From DASUSH01 sp963785155 (GTDB taxonomy: Bacteria > Actinomycetota > Thermoleophilia > Solirubrobacterales > 70-9): a stretch of 64,000 bases of DNA. Numbering within the stretch: position 1 is the first letter of the stretch; each line of letters opens with the position of its first letter. The stretch spans positions 1 to 64,000 of the forward strand of contig CAWAUB010000006.1 of assembly GCA_963785155.1 (NCBI GenBank), given 5' to 3'. Both the position numbers and the translations under genes were made by a program. The notes below the pieces were generated by a model. That model did no database searches. It was not told the DNA's origin and was given only the letters and a program-made list of their open reading frames with translations. Shown here in pieces: positions 26,001 to 32,462 of this stretch.

Positions 26001-26629
26001 TCGGTCCCTCCGTCATTGGCCGTGGCGTCGCCCAGCGTCACTGTCACGCCCGAGGTGTTGTCCTCGTAAGTGTGGGTGTCGAAATCTGCGCCGCCGGACA
26101 TCACGTCCGCGCCGGGGCCGCCATCCAAGTTGTCGAAACCGGCACCGCCGGTAAGCGTGTCCACGTCGTTGCCAGCTCCGCCGCCCATGTCGTCATTGCC
26201 TGCACCGGTCGTCACGTTGTCCACGCCCGGACCGGCGTCGACGATCGTGCTGATCGGCACGGTGCTCGAGTTGAGCGTGTCGCCCTGGTCGTCGAGGTTG
26301 ACGGTGATGAAGTCGAGGCCGGGGATCGTGCATGTGACGTTGACCGCGCCGAACACCGGGCAGTTGACGAGGTCGGTGCTGACCATCGCGTCCGTGGGAA
26401 AAACCCCGTCGATATCGAACTCGTCTGCCCCGCCACCCGGCGTGATGGAGAGGTTGTTCGCTCCCCCTGGGTCAGCCTGAATGGTGATCGTCTGCTGAGG
26501 GCTGGTAGTCGCCGAAACCGTCACCACCGCTGAAGCGGCAGCCGGCACCACCAGCGCGCCCAATGCGGCCACGATTGCGCCCAATGCGAAGCGCCTGACA
26601 AATCCCTGTCCGTCCCGCTTCAGCCGCAA
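23033..26629 (-). CDS. Secreted RTX-repeat protein 3 (largest)
   Basis: 1198 residues. The start is taken as TTG 26629 because the leader RLKRDGQGFVRRFALGAIV and the upstream GCAAGGAGT match RTX protein 2; the open frame extends further without a signal peptide. After a signal ending VVPAAASA, about 900 residues of calcium-binding RTX repeats follow (TLTGGAGFDNLDGGPGADV, NGGGGNDLLDGGGDNDLI, TIEGGEGANEG). The Ig-like domain (NSPSIQGTAPGGSTVGLY) and the two-cysteine C-terminal module close the protein, with a KKKRKRKKK end. First gene of the three-gene RTX unit. No type I secretion genes are nearby, and the Sec leader suggests export by the general pathway. Confidence 0.87.
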   Translation of the reverse strand: MRLKRDGQGFVRRFALGAIVAALGALVVPAAASAVVTVSATTSPQQTITIQADPGGANNLSITPGGGADEFDIDGVFPTDAMVSTDLVNCPVFGAVNVTCTIPGLDFITVNLDDQGDTLNSSTVPISTIVDAGPGVDNVTTGAGNDDMGGGAGNDVDTLTGGAGFDNLDGGPGADVMSGGADFDTHTYEDNTSGVTVTLGDATANDGGTEDGNADSLTGIENLIGSDFDDDLTGDGSDNEFTGGDGADLLDGEGGFDINSYSGRPTAVTADLDAASGDDGGTPDGVLGSRDSAEDFEGLIGGEEDDTLTGDDVDAVGTDVDNFIQGNGGNDTINGGGGNDLLDGGGDNDLIDAGAGDDTLPGVFGFGGNDAISGGSGNDSISAGDDDDSAAGGTGNDTIEGGEGANEGTIGGLTGLDGGADNDLIKGGSDSDEMIGGTGTDRVSYEDSSSDVNVNLATETATGQGFDSLSGFEDITGSINGLDELTGDAGSNAIDGLAGNNEFSGLGGNDTFTGGADDDTVLYTTETATTANVATGGSNTDGVDTYAGTIENLVGSSGNDNFTGNGSVNDLTGNGGNDSLTAAGGADALFGNAGNDTLLPGAGIDNADGGTDDDTVSYVDSSTRIFLNLSGTVTPPAGGSVDPDTVEEVDPGTEDDVPNVENAIGSDVNSLDILTGDSTANNLDGRVGDDRFFGGDGNDQIIGGPGPDNLNGEGGNDTLEGNGDNDTFSGGDDTDTITYANAAAEIVLFLDSGSTSDDGDGSNDSVGSVENVIATPHGGDFIRGDSGPNNIDAGAGDNDIIFPLDGNDVVNGGPGVSDGVLYNDIGGGAVTVNLTSGLATGRGNDTLAGFERMNGSNGGNDTLIGNGAANNISGLDGNDTMEGRGGVDDLFGGGGADTASYANAAGPVTAQLGPSAQNGSASIDGDGSTDNLGQVEALTGSENADTLTGNGDARLISALGGNDTLLLRNAGPDFADCGAGTDHATIDATDTSLTACERADGPGATGTPQITGSTPASGSNANSPSIQGTAPGGSTVGLYSSADCSGPPIASGSAADFASAGIAISVADNSTTTLTAKAADNDIDGDSACSGTFDYTEVTPADVPPDTTAPDTSIVKLLKKTKDTTPTYEFRSTEAGSRFECKVDKGNFAACTSPNTLKKLKKGNHTFSVRATDAAGNVDATPAEDKFTVKKKRKRKKK

Positions 26630-26726
26630 CTCGCCACTCCTTGCTCCCTGGGCGTAGGCCTCATGCCCACACACCGGAAAGGGTAACGAGGGAAACGGAT
26701 CCCGTCGAGAAACCTTCAGGCGATCC

Positions 26727-27527
26727 TTAAGCTTCCGCGCCGAGCAGAAGCCCGAGCTGGCGCGACTGAGCGACGAGCTCGCCATCGGGGGTCCAAAGCT
26801 CGCCGTCCTCCTCGAAGAAGCCGTCGCGCACGAGCTTCGTCTCGAAGCGGCCGAGGAGGAGGCGGCCGTCGAGGGGGAGCGGCGCGCGGAAGTGGATCGT
26901 CAGGTCGATGGTCGGGGCCGGGGCGAGCTGCTTCAGGCGTGGCCAGGGGGCTGGGAACCAGGCGTCGGCGAGGATCGCGACCGTGGCGGCGTCGATCGGG
27001 CGCTCCTCGCGGAGGCCGAGCCAGCCGCCAGTGAGGCCGTGGGCCGATCCGGTGAACGGCATGTCTCCGAAGCGGTGCTGCATGTCCATTCGATCGAGGA
27101 AGGGCGGCGGGTTCGGGGCGCCGGGACGAACGGCCTCCGGCATCGACTCGTCGGGGGGCTCGACCTCAGGCATCGGGGAGTCGTCGAGGAGCGGGCCGTC
27201 CCACGGCTTCGACCAGGCGCCAACGCCGAGTCCAATCAGCTTGCCGTCCTGCTCGAGTCGCGAGGAGACGCTCGTGAGCGAGCGCCCCTCCCGCTCGTTC
27301 ACCGCGCTCACCTCGAGCTCACCCGCCCCGGGCGACCGCAGGAAGTGCATCGTCGCCGAGCGCGGCAGGCGCTCCGGGTCGGCGACCGCCTCTTCCATGG
27401 CTCGTATCGCGAACGCCATCACGTAGCCACCAAGCGGCCCGCGCGGCGTCCACCAGCCCTCGCCGATCTCAGCGGTCCAGGCGCCGTCCCCCGCCGGCTT
27501 CAGCTCGATGTCGGCGTCGAATCCCAT
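26727..27527 (-). CDS. Acyl-CoA thioesterase family protein (double hotdog, TesB-like)
   Basis: 266 residues, the size of a tandem hotdog thioesterase. N-terminal hotdog marks are GWWTPRGPLGGYVMAFAIRAM and SATMHFLRSPGAGELEV, with RSLTSVSSRLEQDGKLIG. The second hotdog holds DAATVAILADAWFPAPW and PTIDLTIHFRAPLPLDGRLL, the position of the TesB catalytic Asp region. It probably hydrolyses medium- or long-chain acyl-CoA in the cytoplasm. It stands alone: the next leftward gene starts 98 bases on, and its upstream neighbour ispG ends 88 bases away. No regulatory site was recognised. Confidence 0.8.
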   Translation of the reverse strand: MGFDADIELKPAGDGAWTAEIGEGWWTPRGPLGGYVMAFAIRAMEEAVADPERLPRSATMHFLRSPGAGELEVSAVNEREGRSLTSVSSRLEQDGKLIGLGVGAWSKPWDGPLLDDSPMPEVEPPDESMPEAVRPGAPNPPPFLDRMDMQHRFGDMPFTGSAHGLTGGWLGLREERPIDAATVAILADAWFPAPWPRLKQLAPAPTIDLTIHFRAPLPLDGRLLLGRFETKLVRDGFFEEDGELWTPDGELVAQSRQLGLLLGAEA

Positions 27528-27615
27528 CGCGGCGGCAGGCTATTGAGCGGAGCGGCAGACGACGTGGGCGACATTGACCATGGCTATGAGGGTCGATGTC
27601 GCCCGAGCCGAGCGA

Positions 27616-28866
27616 TCAGGCGCGGGTGAAGCGGCGGCTTGCGGTCGGCGAGGCCTCTTCGTCGAGCAGGACGCGTTCGGATTCCTCCGGCGTCTTCTCC
27701 TTCTCCATCGCGGCGATCCGCTCTGGCGTGAGCTCGCCGGCGTTCTCCTCTTCGATCTTCGCGAGCCAGTCGGCGCCTTCGGCGGACTTGCCGGCGTCCA
27801 CGTCGACCTTGCCGCGGTCGATCGACTTGTCGATCTCCTCGAAGAGCGCGTTCACGAGGTCGTCCTGCGGGACCTTTCGCAGCGGCTTGCCGTGGGCGAA
27901 GATCAGGCCCTCGTTCTTGGCGCCGGTGATGCCGAAGTCGGCGTGGGAGGCCTCGCCGATGCCGTTCACCGCGCAGCCGAGGACGGCGACCTCGATCGGG
28001 TCTTCGTAGGCCTCCAGGCGGGTCTCGATCTCGGCGACGACGGAGTCCATGTCGAACTGAAGGCGGCCGCAGGTGGGGCAGGCGATGAGGACCGGGCCGC
28101 GCTCGCGCAGCTGGAGGGCCTTGAGGATCTCCCAGGCGACCTTGACCTCCTCCTCGGCGTGGAAGGTGGAGAGGCTGATCCGGATCGTGTCCCCCACCCC
28201 GTCGGCGAGGAGGGTGCCGAGGCCGACAGCCGACTTCAGGGAGCCCGACCACTTCGTGCCCGCCTCGGTGATCCCGAGGTGGAGCGGGTACGGGATCTTC
28301 TCGGAGAGGAGGCGGTTGGCGGCGATCGTGTTCGGCACGTTCGTCGACTTGATCGAGACCTTGAAGTTCTCGAAGTCGAGCCGCTCCATCAGCTCGACGA
28401 ACTCGACCGCTGCGGCGACGAGGGCCTCGACCGGGCTTTCGCGCTCGAGCTCGTGCAGGTGCTTGGGCAGCGAGCCGGAGTTGACGCCGATCCGCATCGG
28501 GACGTTCGCCGCGGTCGCGCGCTCGGCGACCTCGGCGACTTTCTCGGGGCCGCCGATGTTGCCCGGGTTGAGGCGGATGCAATGGGCGCCCGCGTCGATC
28601 GCCTTCAACGCGAGCGTGTGATTGAAGTGGATATCGGCGATGACCGGGATCGGCGAGCGCTTGACGATCGTTTTCAGGGCCTCGACGTCGTCATCGCGCG
28701 GGACGGCGACGCGGACGAGGTCAGCGCCGGCGTCGGCGACCTTCTCGATCTGCTCCATCGTCGCCTCGAGGTTGGCGGTCTCCGTCTTCGTCATCGTCTG
28801 AACGGCGACGGGGGCCCCACCCCCGATCGGCACGTCCCCGACGAATATCTGGCGCTTGGAGGGCAT
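27616..28866 (-). CDS. ispG: 4-hydroxy-3-methylbut-2-enyl diphosphate synthase
   Basis: 416-residue cytoplasmic iron-sulfur enzyme converting MEcPP to HMBPP in the non-mevalonate isoprenoid pathway. The TIM-barrel begins VAVQTMTKTETANLEAT, then RVAVPRDDDVEAL, ADIHFNHTLAL and IRLNPGNIGG. The 4Fe-4S cysteines are in CPTCGR and LGCAVNG, followed by GEASHADFGITG. After the usual end, about 40 acidic residues form a tail (ELTPERIAAMEKEKTPEES). ATG 28866 is preferred over GTG 28872. The pathway partner dxr is at 35441; in many actinobacteria dxr, rseP and ispG are adjacent, but here a 5.5 kb stretch of unrelated genes lies between rseP and ispG. Confidence 0.95.
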   Translation of the reverse strand: MPSKRQIFVGDVPIGGGAPVAVQTMTKTETANLEATMEQIEKVADAGADLVRVAVPRDDDVEALKTIVKRSPIPVIADIHFNHTLALKAIDAGAHCIRLNPGNIGGPEKVAEVAERATAANVPMRIGVNSGSLPKHLHELERESPVEALVAAAVEFVELMERLDFENFKVSIKSTNVPNTIAANRLLSEKIPYPLHLGITEAGTKWSGSLKSAVGLGTLLADGVGDTIRISLSTFHAEEEVKVAWEILKALQLRERGPVLIACPTCGRLQFDMDSVVAEIETRLEAYEDPIEVAVLGCAVNGIGEASHADFGITGAKNEGLIFAHGKPLRKVPQDDLVNALFEEIDKSIDRGKVDVDAGKSAEGADWLAKIEEENAGELTPERIAAMEKEKTPEESERVLLDEEASPTASRRFTRA

Positions 28867-28932
28867 TGGCACTCAGGATAGGCCGAGAACCGTTTCGAAC
28901 TGCGCGCATTTCGTGACTAGCTGCGTGCGACA

Positions 28933-29154
28933 ATGGGTGCCGTGAGGTCCAAAGATCGCGAGTTCATGCGGGAGTTGACGTTGCGGCATGAGCGTGCGAC
29001 CAACTCGATGGTGCGACGACTCGAAGATGTCGGCCACGCGCTCGACGAGATGCGCCTCGAGATCGCCGCGGGCCGTCAGGTTCTGCTCGACCTTCACAAA
29101 ACGGCTCAAGCGCAGAACCAGGCGATCTTCAAGCTGATCGACCGGCTCGCTTGA
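28933..29154 (+). CDS. Small coiled-coil protein, unknown
   Basis: 73 residues from ATG 28933, entirely helical and charged: RELTLRHERATNSMVRRLED, GHALDEMRLEIAAGRQVLL, AQNQAIFKLIDRL. Heptad-like spacing of Leu, Met and Ile suggests a coiled coil. No signal peptide, membrane segment or catalytic motif is visible. It is divergent from ispG, whose start lies 66 bases away. Codon choice looks like that of its neighbours, so it is probably a real gene; function unknown. Confidence 0.6.
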   Translation: MGAVRSKDREFMRELTLRHERATNSMVRRLEDVGHALDEMRLEIAAGRQVLLDLHKTAQAQNQAIFKLIDRLA

Positions 29155-29174
29155 AGCCCAGCAAAATCCCACCT

Positions 29175-30074
29175 ATGATCCGTTCGATGCGGGTGGGACG
29201 CATGCTTCTGTTGGCGGTGGCGGCACTTCTGGTGTTCGTGCCGAGCGCGCAGGGCGCCTTCCACCTGATGAAGGTGAGCGAGGTCTTCCCGGGGACGAAC
29301 GCGAACATCAACACCGCGTTCATCGAGCTGCAGATGTTCGCCGCCGGCCAGAACCAGGTCGCCGGCCACAAGGTCGACTACTACACGGCCACGGGAACGC
29401 TGCTCGGCTCCTACACGATCGCCACATCGGTGCCCAACGGCGATTCCGGGCGCAAGATCCTGATCGGAGACACCCAGGCCGCAGGCACGCCGGATTTCAC
29501 CGTTGACCAGCTCGGCGACGCGTTGCACCCCGGCACCACCAACGGCGGCGCGGTCTGCTTCCCGGACGCCGCACCGCCGGACTGCGTCTCGTGGGGCGCC
29601 TTCACCCCGGCTGCCGGCTTCCCGAACACGCAGAGCGCGAACGCACCGGTGATCCCGGACGGGTCGTCCCTCACCCGATCGACCGCGCCCGGCTGTCCCA
29701 ACCTGCTCGAGGACACCGACGACACGAACAACAGCTCCACCGATTTCGCGGTGAGTACGCCAACCCCGGAGAACAACTCAGTTGCGCCCGCGACGGCCTG
29801 CGGCGCCAACGACGTCGACGCCCCCGATACGGAGATCAAGAAAGCCCCGTCCGGCACGATCAAGAAGGACAAGGCCAAGATCAAGTTCAAGGGCGGCGAG
29901 GCCGGCGTCAGCTTCGAGTGCAAGCTCGACAAGGGCGACTTCGAGGAGTGCACCTCGCCGGTGACCTTCAAGAACCTCAAGGACGGCAAGCACAAGGTGC
30001 TGATCCGCGCGGCCGACGGGGCGGGCAACATCGACGACTCGCCGGCGAAGGCGAAGTTCAAGGTCAAGACGTAA
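29175..30074 (+). CDS. Secreted lamin-tail-like protein with shared C-terminal module, copy 1
   Basis: 299 residues. A Sec signal peptide (MRVGRMLLLAVAALLVF, cleavage after SAQGA) is followed by a domain with FHLMKVSEVFPG, TAFIELQMFAAGQNQVAGH and NGDSGRKILIGDTQ, which resembles the lamin-tail domain in bacterial surface and nuclease proteins. One or two Cys pairs occur (AVCFPDAAPPDCVSWG). The C-terminal 90 residues repeat the RTX-protein module: APDTEIKKAPSG, FECKLDKGDFEECTSP, VLIRAADGAGNIDDSPA. No good ribosome site is visible; ATG 29175 or 29187 could be the start. It is paralogous to and 15 bases upstream of copy 2. Confidence 0.75.
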   Translation: MIRSMRVGRMLLLAVAALLVFVPSAQGAFHLMKVSEVFPGTNANINTAFIELQMFAAGQNQVAGHKVDYYTATGTLLGSYTIATSVPNGDSGRKILIGDTQAAGTPDFTVDQLGDALHPGTTNGGAVCFPDAAPPDCVSWGAFTPAAGFPNTQSANAPVIPDGSSLTRSTAPGCPNLLEDTDDTNNSSTDFAVSTPTPENNSVAPATACGANDVDAPDTEIKKAPSGTIKKDKAKIKFKGGEAGVSFECKLDKGDFEECTSPVTFKNLKDGKHKVLIRAADGAGNIDDSPAKAKFKVKT

Positions 30075-30088
30075 GCCGGGAGGCAGCC

Positions 30089-31100
30089 GTGGGCGCTCGG
30101 GGACGACGGGGGCTTATCGCGACGGTGGTCGCGGTCGCGGGAATGACGCTCGCTCCGGCGATGTCGAACGCCTCCTTTCACGAGATGAAGATCCGCGAGG
30201 TCTCGCCGGGATCGAGCGCAGGCGATTCGGCCGGAGACTTCATCGAACTCCAGATGTTCTCGGCAGGCCAGAACATGACGAGCGGTCACAACGTCACGAT
30301 CCATGACTTCGATGGCGGGCCGCCGATCGCGACGATTCCGCTCGCAAACGTCGCCAACGGCCAGAGTCAGCGCACGATCCTGATCGCCGCAGCAAACGTG
30401 TCCGGCGTTGCACCGGACATCACCTCACCCCTCGTGACCATTCCGACCACCGGGGGCGCCGTTTGCTTCAGTGACGCCATTCCCTCGGAATGCGTGACCT
30501 GGGGAAACATTTCGGTTGCTGCGAATACAGCCCTCTCCGACCCGCAGGTCGGTCCTTCCCAGCCCGGCGGGCTCACCCTCAACCAGTCGATAACCCGCTC
30601 GATCGCCGCCGGCTGCTCAACGCTCTTGGAGAACGCAGACGACACGGACAACGCATTCGACGACTTCGCCCTGACGGCGACCCCCACCCCCAGGAACAAC
30701 GCTGGCGCAATCACCGAGACGACATGTACGCCGCCGCCCGACCCCACGCCGACCCCGGACCCCACGCCCACTACCGACCCCGACACCGACGCCCGACCCG
30801 ACCCCGGTGTTCCCCGACACCACGCCGCCCGAAACGACGATCGACAAGGCTCCGCGGAAGGCGGTCACCAAGCCCAAGGCGACTATCGAGTTCAGCTCGT
30901 CAGAGGCCGGGTCGAGCTTCCTCTGCAAGGTCGGCAAGGACGACTTCGAGGCCTGCACCTCCCCGCACAAGCTGAAGGGGCTCGAGAAGGGCAAGAACAA
31001 GTTGCAGGTCGCCGCGGTCGATGCGGCGGGGAACGTCGACGCGACCCCGGCGAAGGCGACGATCGACTACGAGAAGCCCAAGAAGGGCAACCGCACGTAG
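30089..31100 (+). CDS. Secreted lamin-tail-like protein with shared C-terminal module, copy 2 (frameshifted here)
   Basis: Starts at GTG 30089 behind GGGAGG (30078-30083). A signal peptide (LIATVVAVAGMTLAPAMSNA) precedes FHEMKIREVSPG, DFIELQMFSAGQNMTSGH and GGAVCFSDAIPSECVTWG, matching copy 1. A Pro/Thr/Asp linker (PTPTPDPTPT) follows, where an extra base near 30778-30784 breaks the frame. Repair gives DPTPVFPDTTPPETTIDKAP and the C-terminal module with FLCKVGKDDFEACTSP and VDAAGNVDATPA, ending at 31100. The rebuilt length is about 336 residues. Tandem duplication with copy 1 is evident; role unknown, likely cell-surface. Confidence 0.72.
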
Positions 31101-31110
31101 GATCGCGACC

Positions 31111-31512
31111 GTGCCGTTCACGCTCAGGAACCTCAAGGAGGACCTGGAGGACGTCGGGTCCAACTTCGACGGCGCGCAGGACCTCGAGTTCCGCCTGGCG
31201 ACCGCGGCGCTCGGACTCGAGCAATCCGGCCTGGGCTACCAGCGCGTCCCGCCCGGCTACCGCTTTCCGTACGGCCACACCCACAAGAAGCAGGAGGAGG
31301 TGTACGTGGTCCTGCGCGGGAGCGGGCGGATGAAGCTCGACGACGAGATCGTCGAGCTCAAGGAGTGGGACGCGGTGCGTGTTCCGCCCGGGACGTGGCG
31401 AGGCTACGAGGCCGGGCCGGAGGGCCTCGAGATCTTCGTCATCGGCGCGCCCAATCTCGGCGGGTCACCGCGCGACGACGTCGAGGGCCGACGCGACTGG
31501 TGGGCTGACTAA
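31111..31512 (+). CDS. Cupin-domain protein
   Basis: 133 residues from GTG 31111, ten bases after the previous stop. It is a single cupin barrel: the first motif is in RFPYGHTHKKQEEVYVVLRG (metal-binding His, His and Glu) and the second around EWDAVRVPPGTWRGYE, where the usual second-motif His is not obvious. The C-terminus is acidic. Cupins of this size are metal-dependent isomerases, dioxygenases or binding proteins; no substrate is indicated. It converges on the SMP-30-like gene ending at 31526. Confidence 0.8.
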   Translation: MPFTLRNLKEDLEDVGSNFDGAQDLEFRLATAALGLEQSGLGYQRVPPGYRFPYGHTHKKQEEVYVVLRGSGRMKLDDEIVELKEWDAVRVPPGTWRGYEAGPEGLEIFVIGAPNLGGSPRDDVEGRRDWWAD

Positions 31513-31525
31513 CCGCGTCTAGCGG

Positions 31526-32395
31526 TCAGGATTTCGGCTTGCGCCGCGACCCGCGCGCGCCGGCGAGCTCGATCACCTGGCCGGCGAAGGTGACGACGTA
31601 GAGGTTGCTGCGGCCGAAGCCGTGCTTTCCGCGGCCGAACGTGAGCGCGCTCGGGCCGGACGGGAACGGCGCCAGGGGGCCGCCGCCCGCGAGCGAGCAG
31701 GCCTCCGGCTTGCGATTCACCCGCCAGACCTCCCCCGACCCGTTGGCGGCGACGTACAGGCGGTCGCGACGGTCGCGGATCATCCCGTCGAGGCCCGCCG
31801 CGACATCGTCGACGGGGGCCGAGAAGTAGGTCTGGGCGCTGGCCGGGTCATCGAGGTCCACCCTGGCGATTCCCGCCGCGGTGAACGTCTGCGCCGAGTA
31901 GAGGAACTCCTTGGCTCGGTCGATGACCAGGCCGTTCGCCGAGGTCACATTCGCCCAGCGGTGCTCGACGGTGGCGCCGTCGCCGGAGATCCTGTCGATC
32001 CCGCCGACGATGTCGTTGGAGGCGTAGAAGTAGCCGCCGGGCCCGCGCACGACCCCGTTCGCCATCGAGAGCCCCTCGGCGAACACCGAGCTCTCACCCG
32101 TCTCGGGATCGATCCGCAGCAGCCCCGCCTGCGGGTCGAGGTCCCCCTGTGCCCCGATCGCGATCGTGTCCCCGAAGCCCATGTAGAGGAAGCCGTCGCG
32201 GCCGTACGCGAGCCCGCCCGGGCCCTCGACGCCTTCGACCAGCGGTTGCGGCTCCGCGTCGGGCCCGTCCATGCGATTGAGGGCGCCGTCGCCGGTGAAG
32301 AGCAACGCCCCGTCCGGCGCCATGATCGCCGACTCGAGCGTGCCCATCCCCTCGGCGAGGACGCGCACGTTCGGCTGGCGCTTGCAGTTGGGCAC
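31526..32395 (-). CDS. SMP-30/gluconolactonase-like beta-propeller, probably exported
   Basis: 289 residues from GTG 32395, the first canonical start. Repeated blades include GALLFTGDGALNRM, GPGGLAYGRDGFLYMGFGD, LLRIDPETGE, GPGGYFYASNDIVGGIDRI and GTVEHRW-type strands, as in SMP-30/strictosidine-synthase-like propellers that hydrolyse lactones. Upstream in the same frame lies a perfect signal peptide (RTRRALAAAVAALAIVVV to ADALA) without any ATG, GTG or TTG; its first codon would be ACG at 32473, overlapping the end of the synthetase gene. Either an unusual start is used or a base is wrong. Substrate unknown. Confidence 0.7.
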   Translation of the reverse strand: MPNCKRQPNVRVLAEGMGTLESAIMAPDGALLFTGDGALNRMDGPDAEPQPLVEGVEGPGGLAYGRDGFLYMGFGDTIAIGAQGDLDPQAGLLRIDPETGESSVFAEGLSMANGVVRGPGGYFYASNDIVGGIDRISGDGATVEHRWANVTSANGLVIDRAKEFLYSAQTFTAAGIARVDLDDPASAQTYFSAPVDDVAAGLDGMIRDRRDRLYVAANGSGEVWRVNRKPEACSLAGGGPLAPFPSGPSALTFGRGKHGFGRSNLYVVTFAGQVIELAGARGSRRKPKS

Positions 32396-32462
32396 CGCGA
32401 GCGCGTCGGCCGGCGTGACTACAACGATGGCAAGGGCGGCTACAGCCGCCGCGAGTGCGCGC

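Noticed and set aside
18700..26300. Dense GTC/GCC-rich short repeats that could look like a CRISPR array
   Set aside because: They are degenerate codons for Gly-Gly-x-Gly-x-Asp RTX motifs, with no constant repeat and no unique spacers.
31505..31530. Hairpin between the cupin and SMP-30-like genes as a shared terminator
   Set aside because: Only a 5-bp stem (ACCGC/GCGGT) with mismatches beyond it; too weak to claim.
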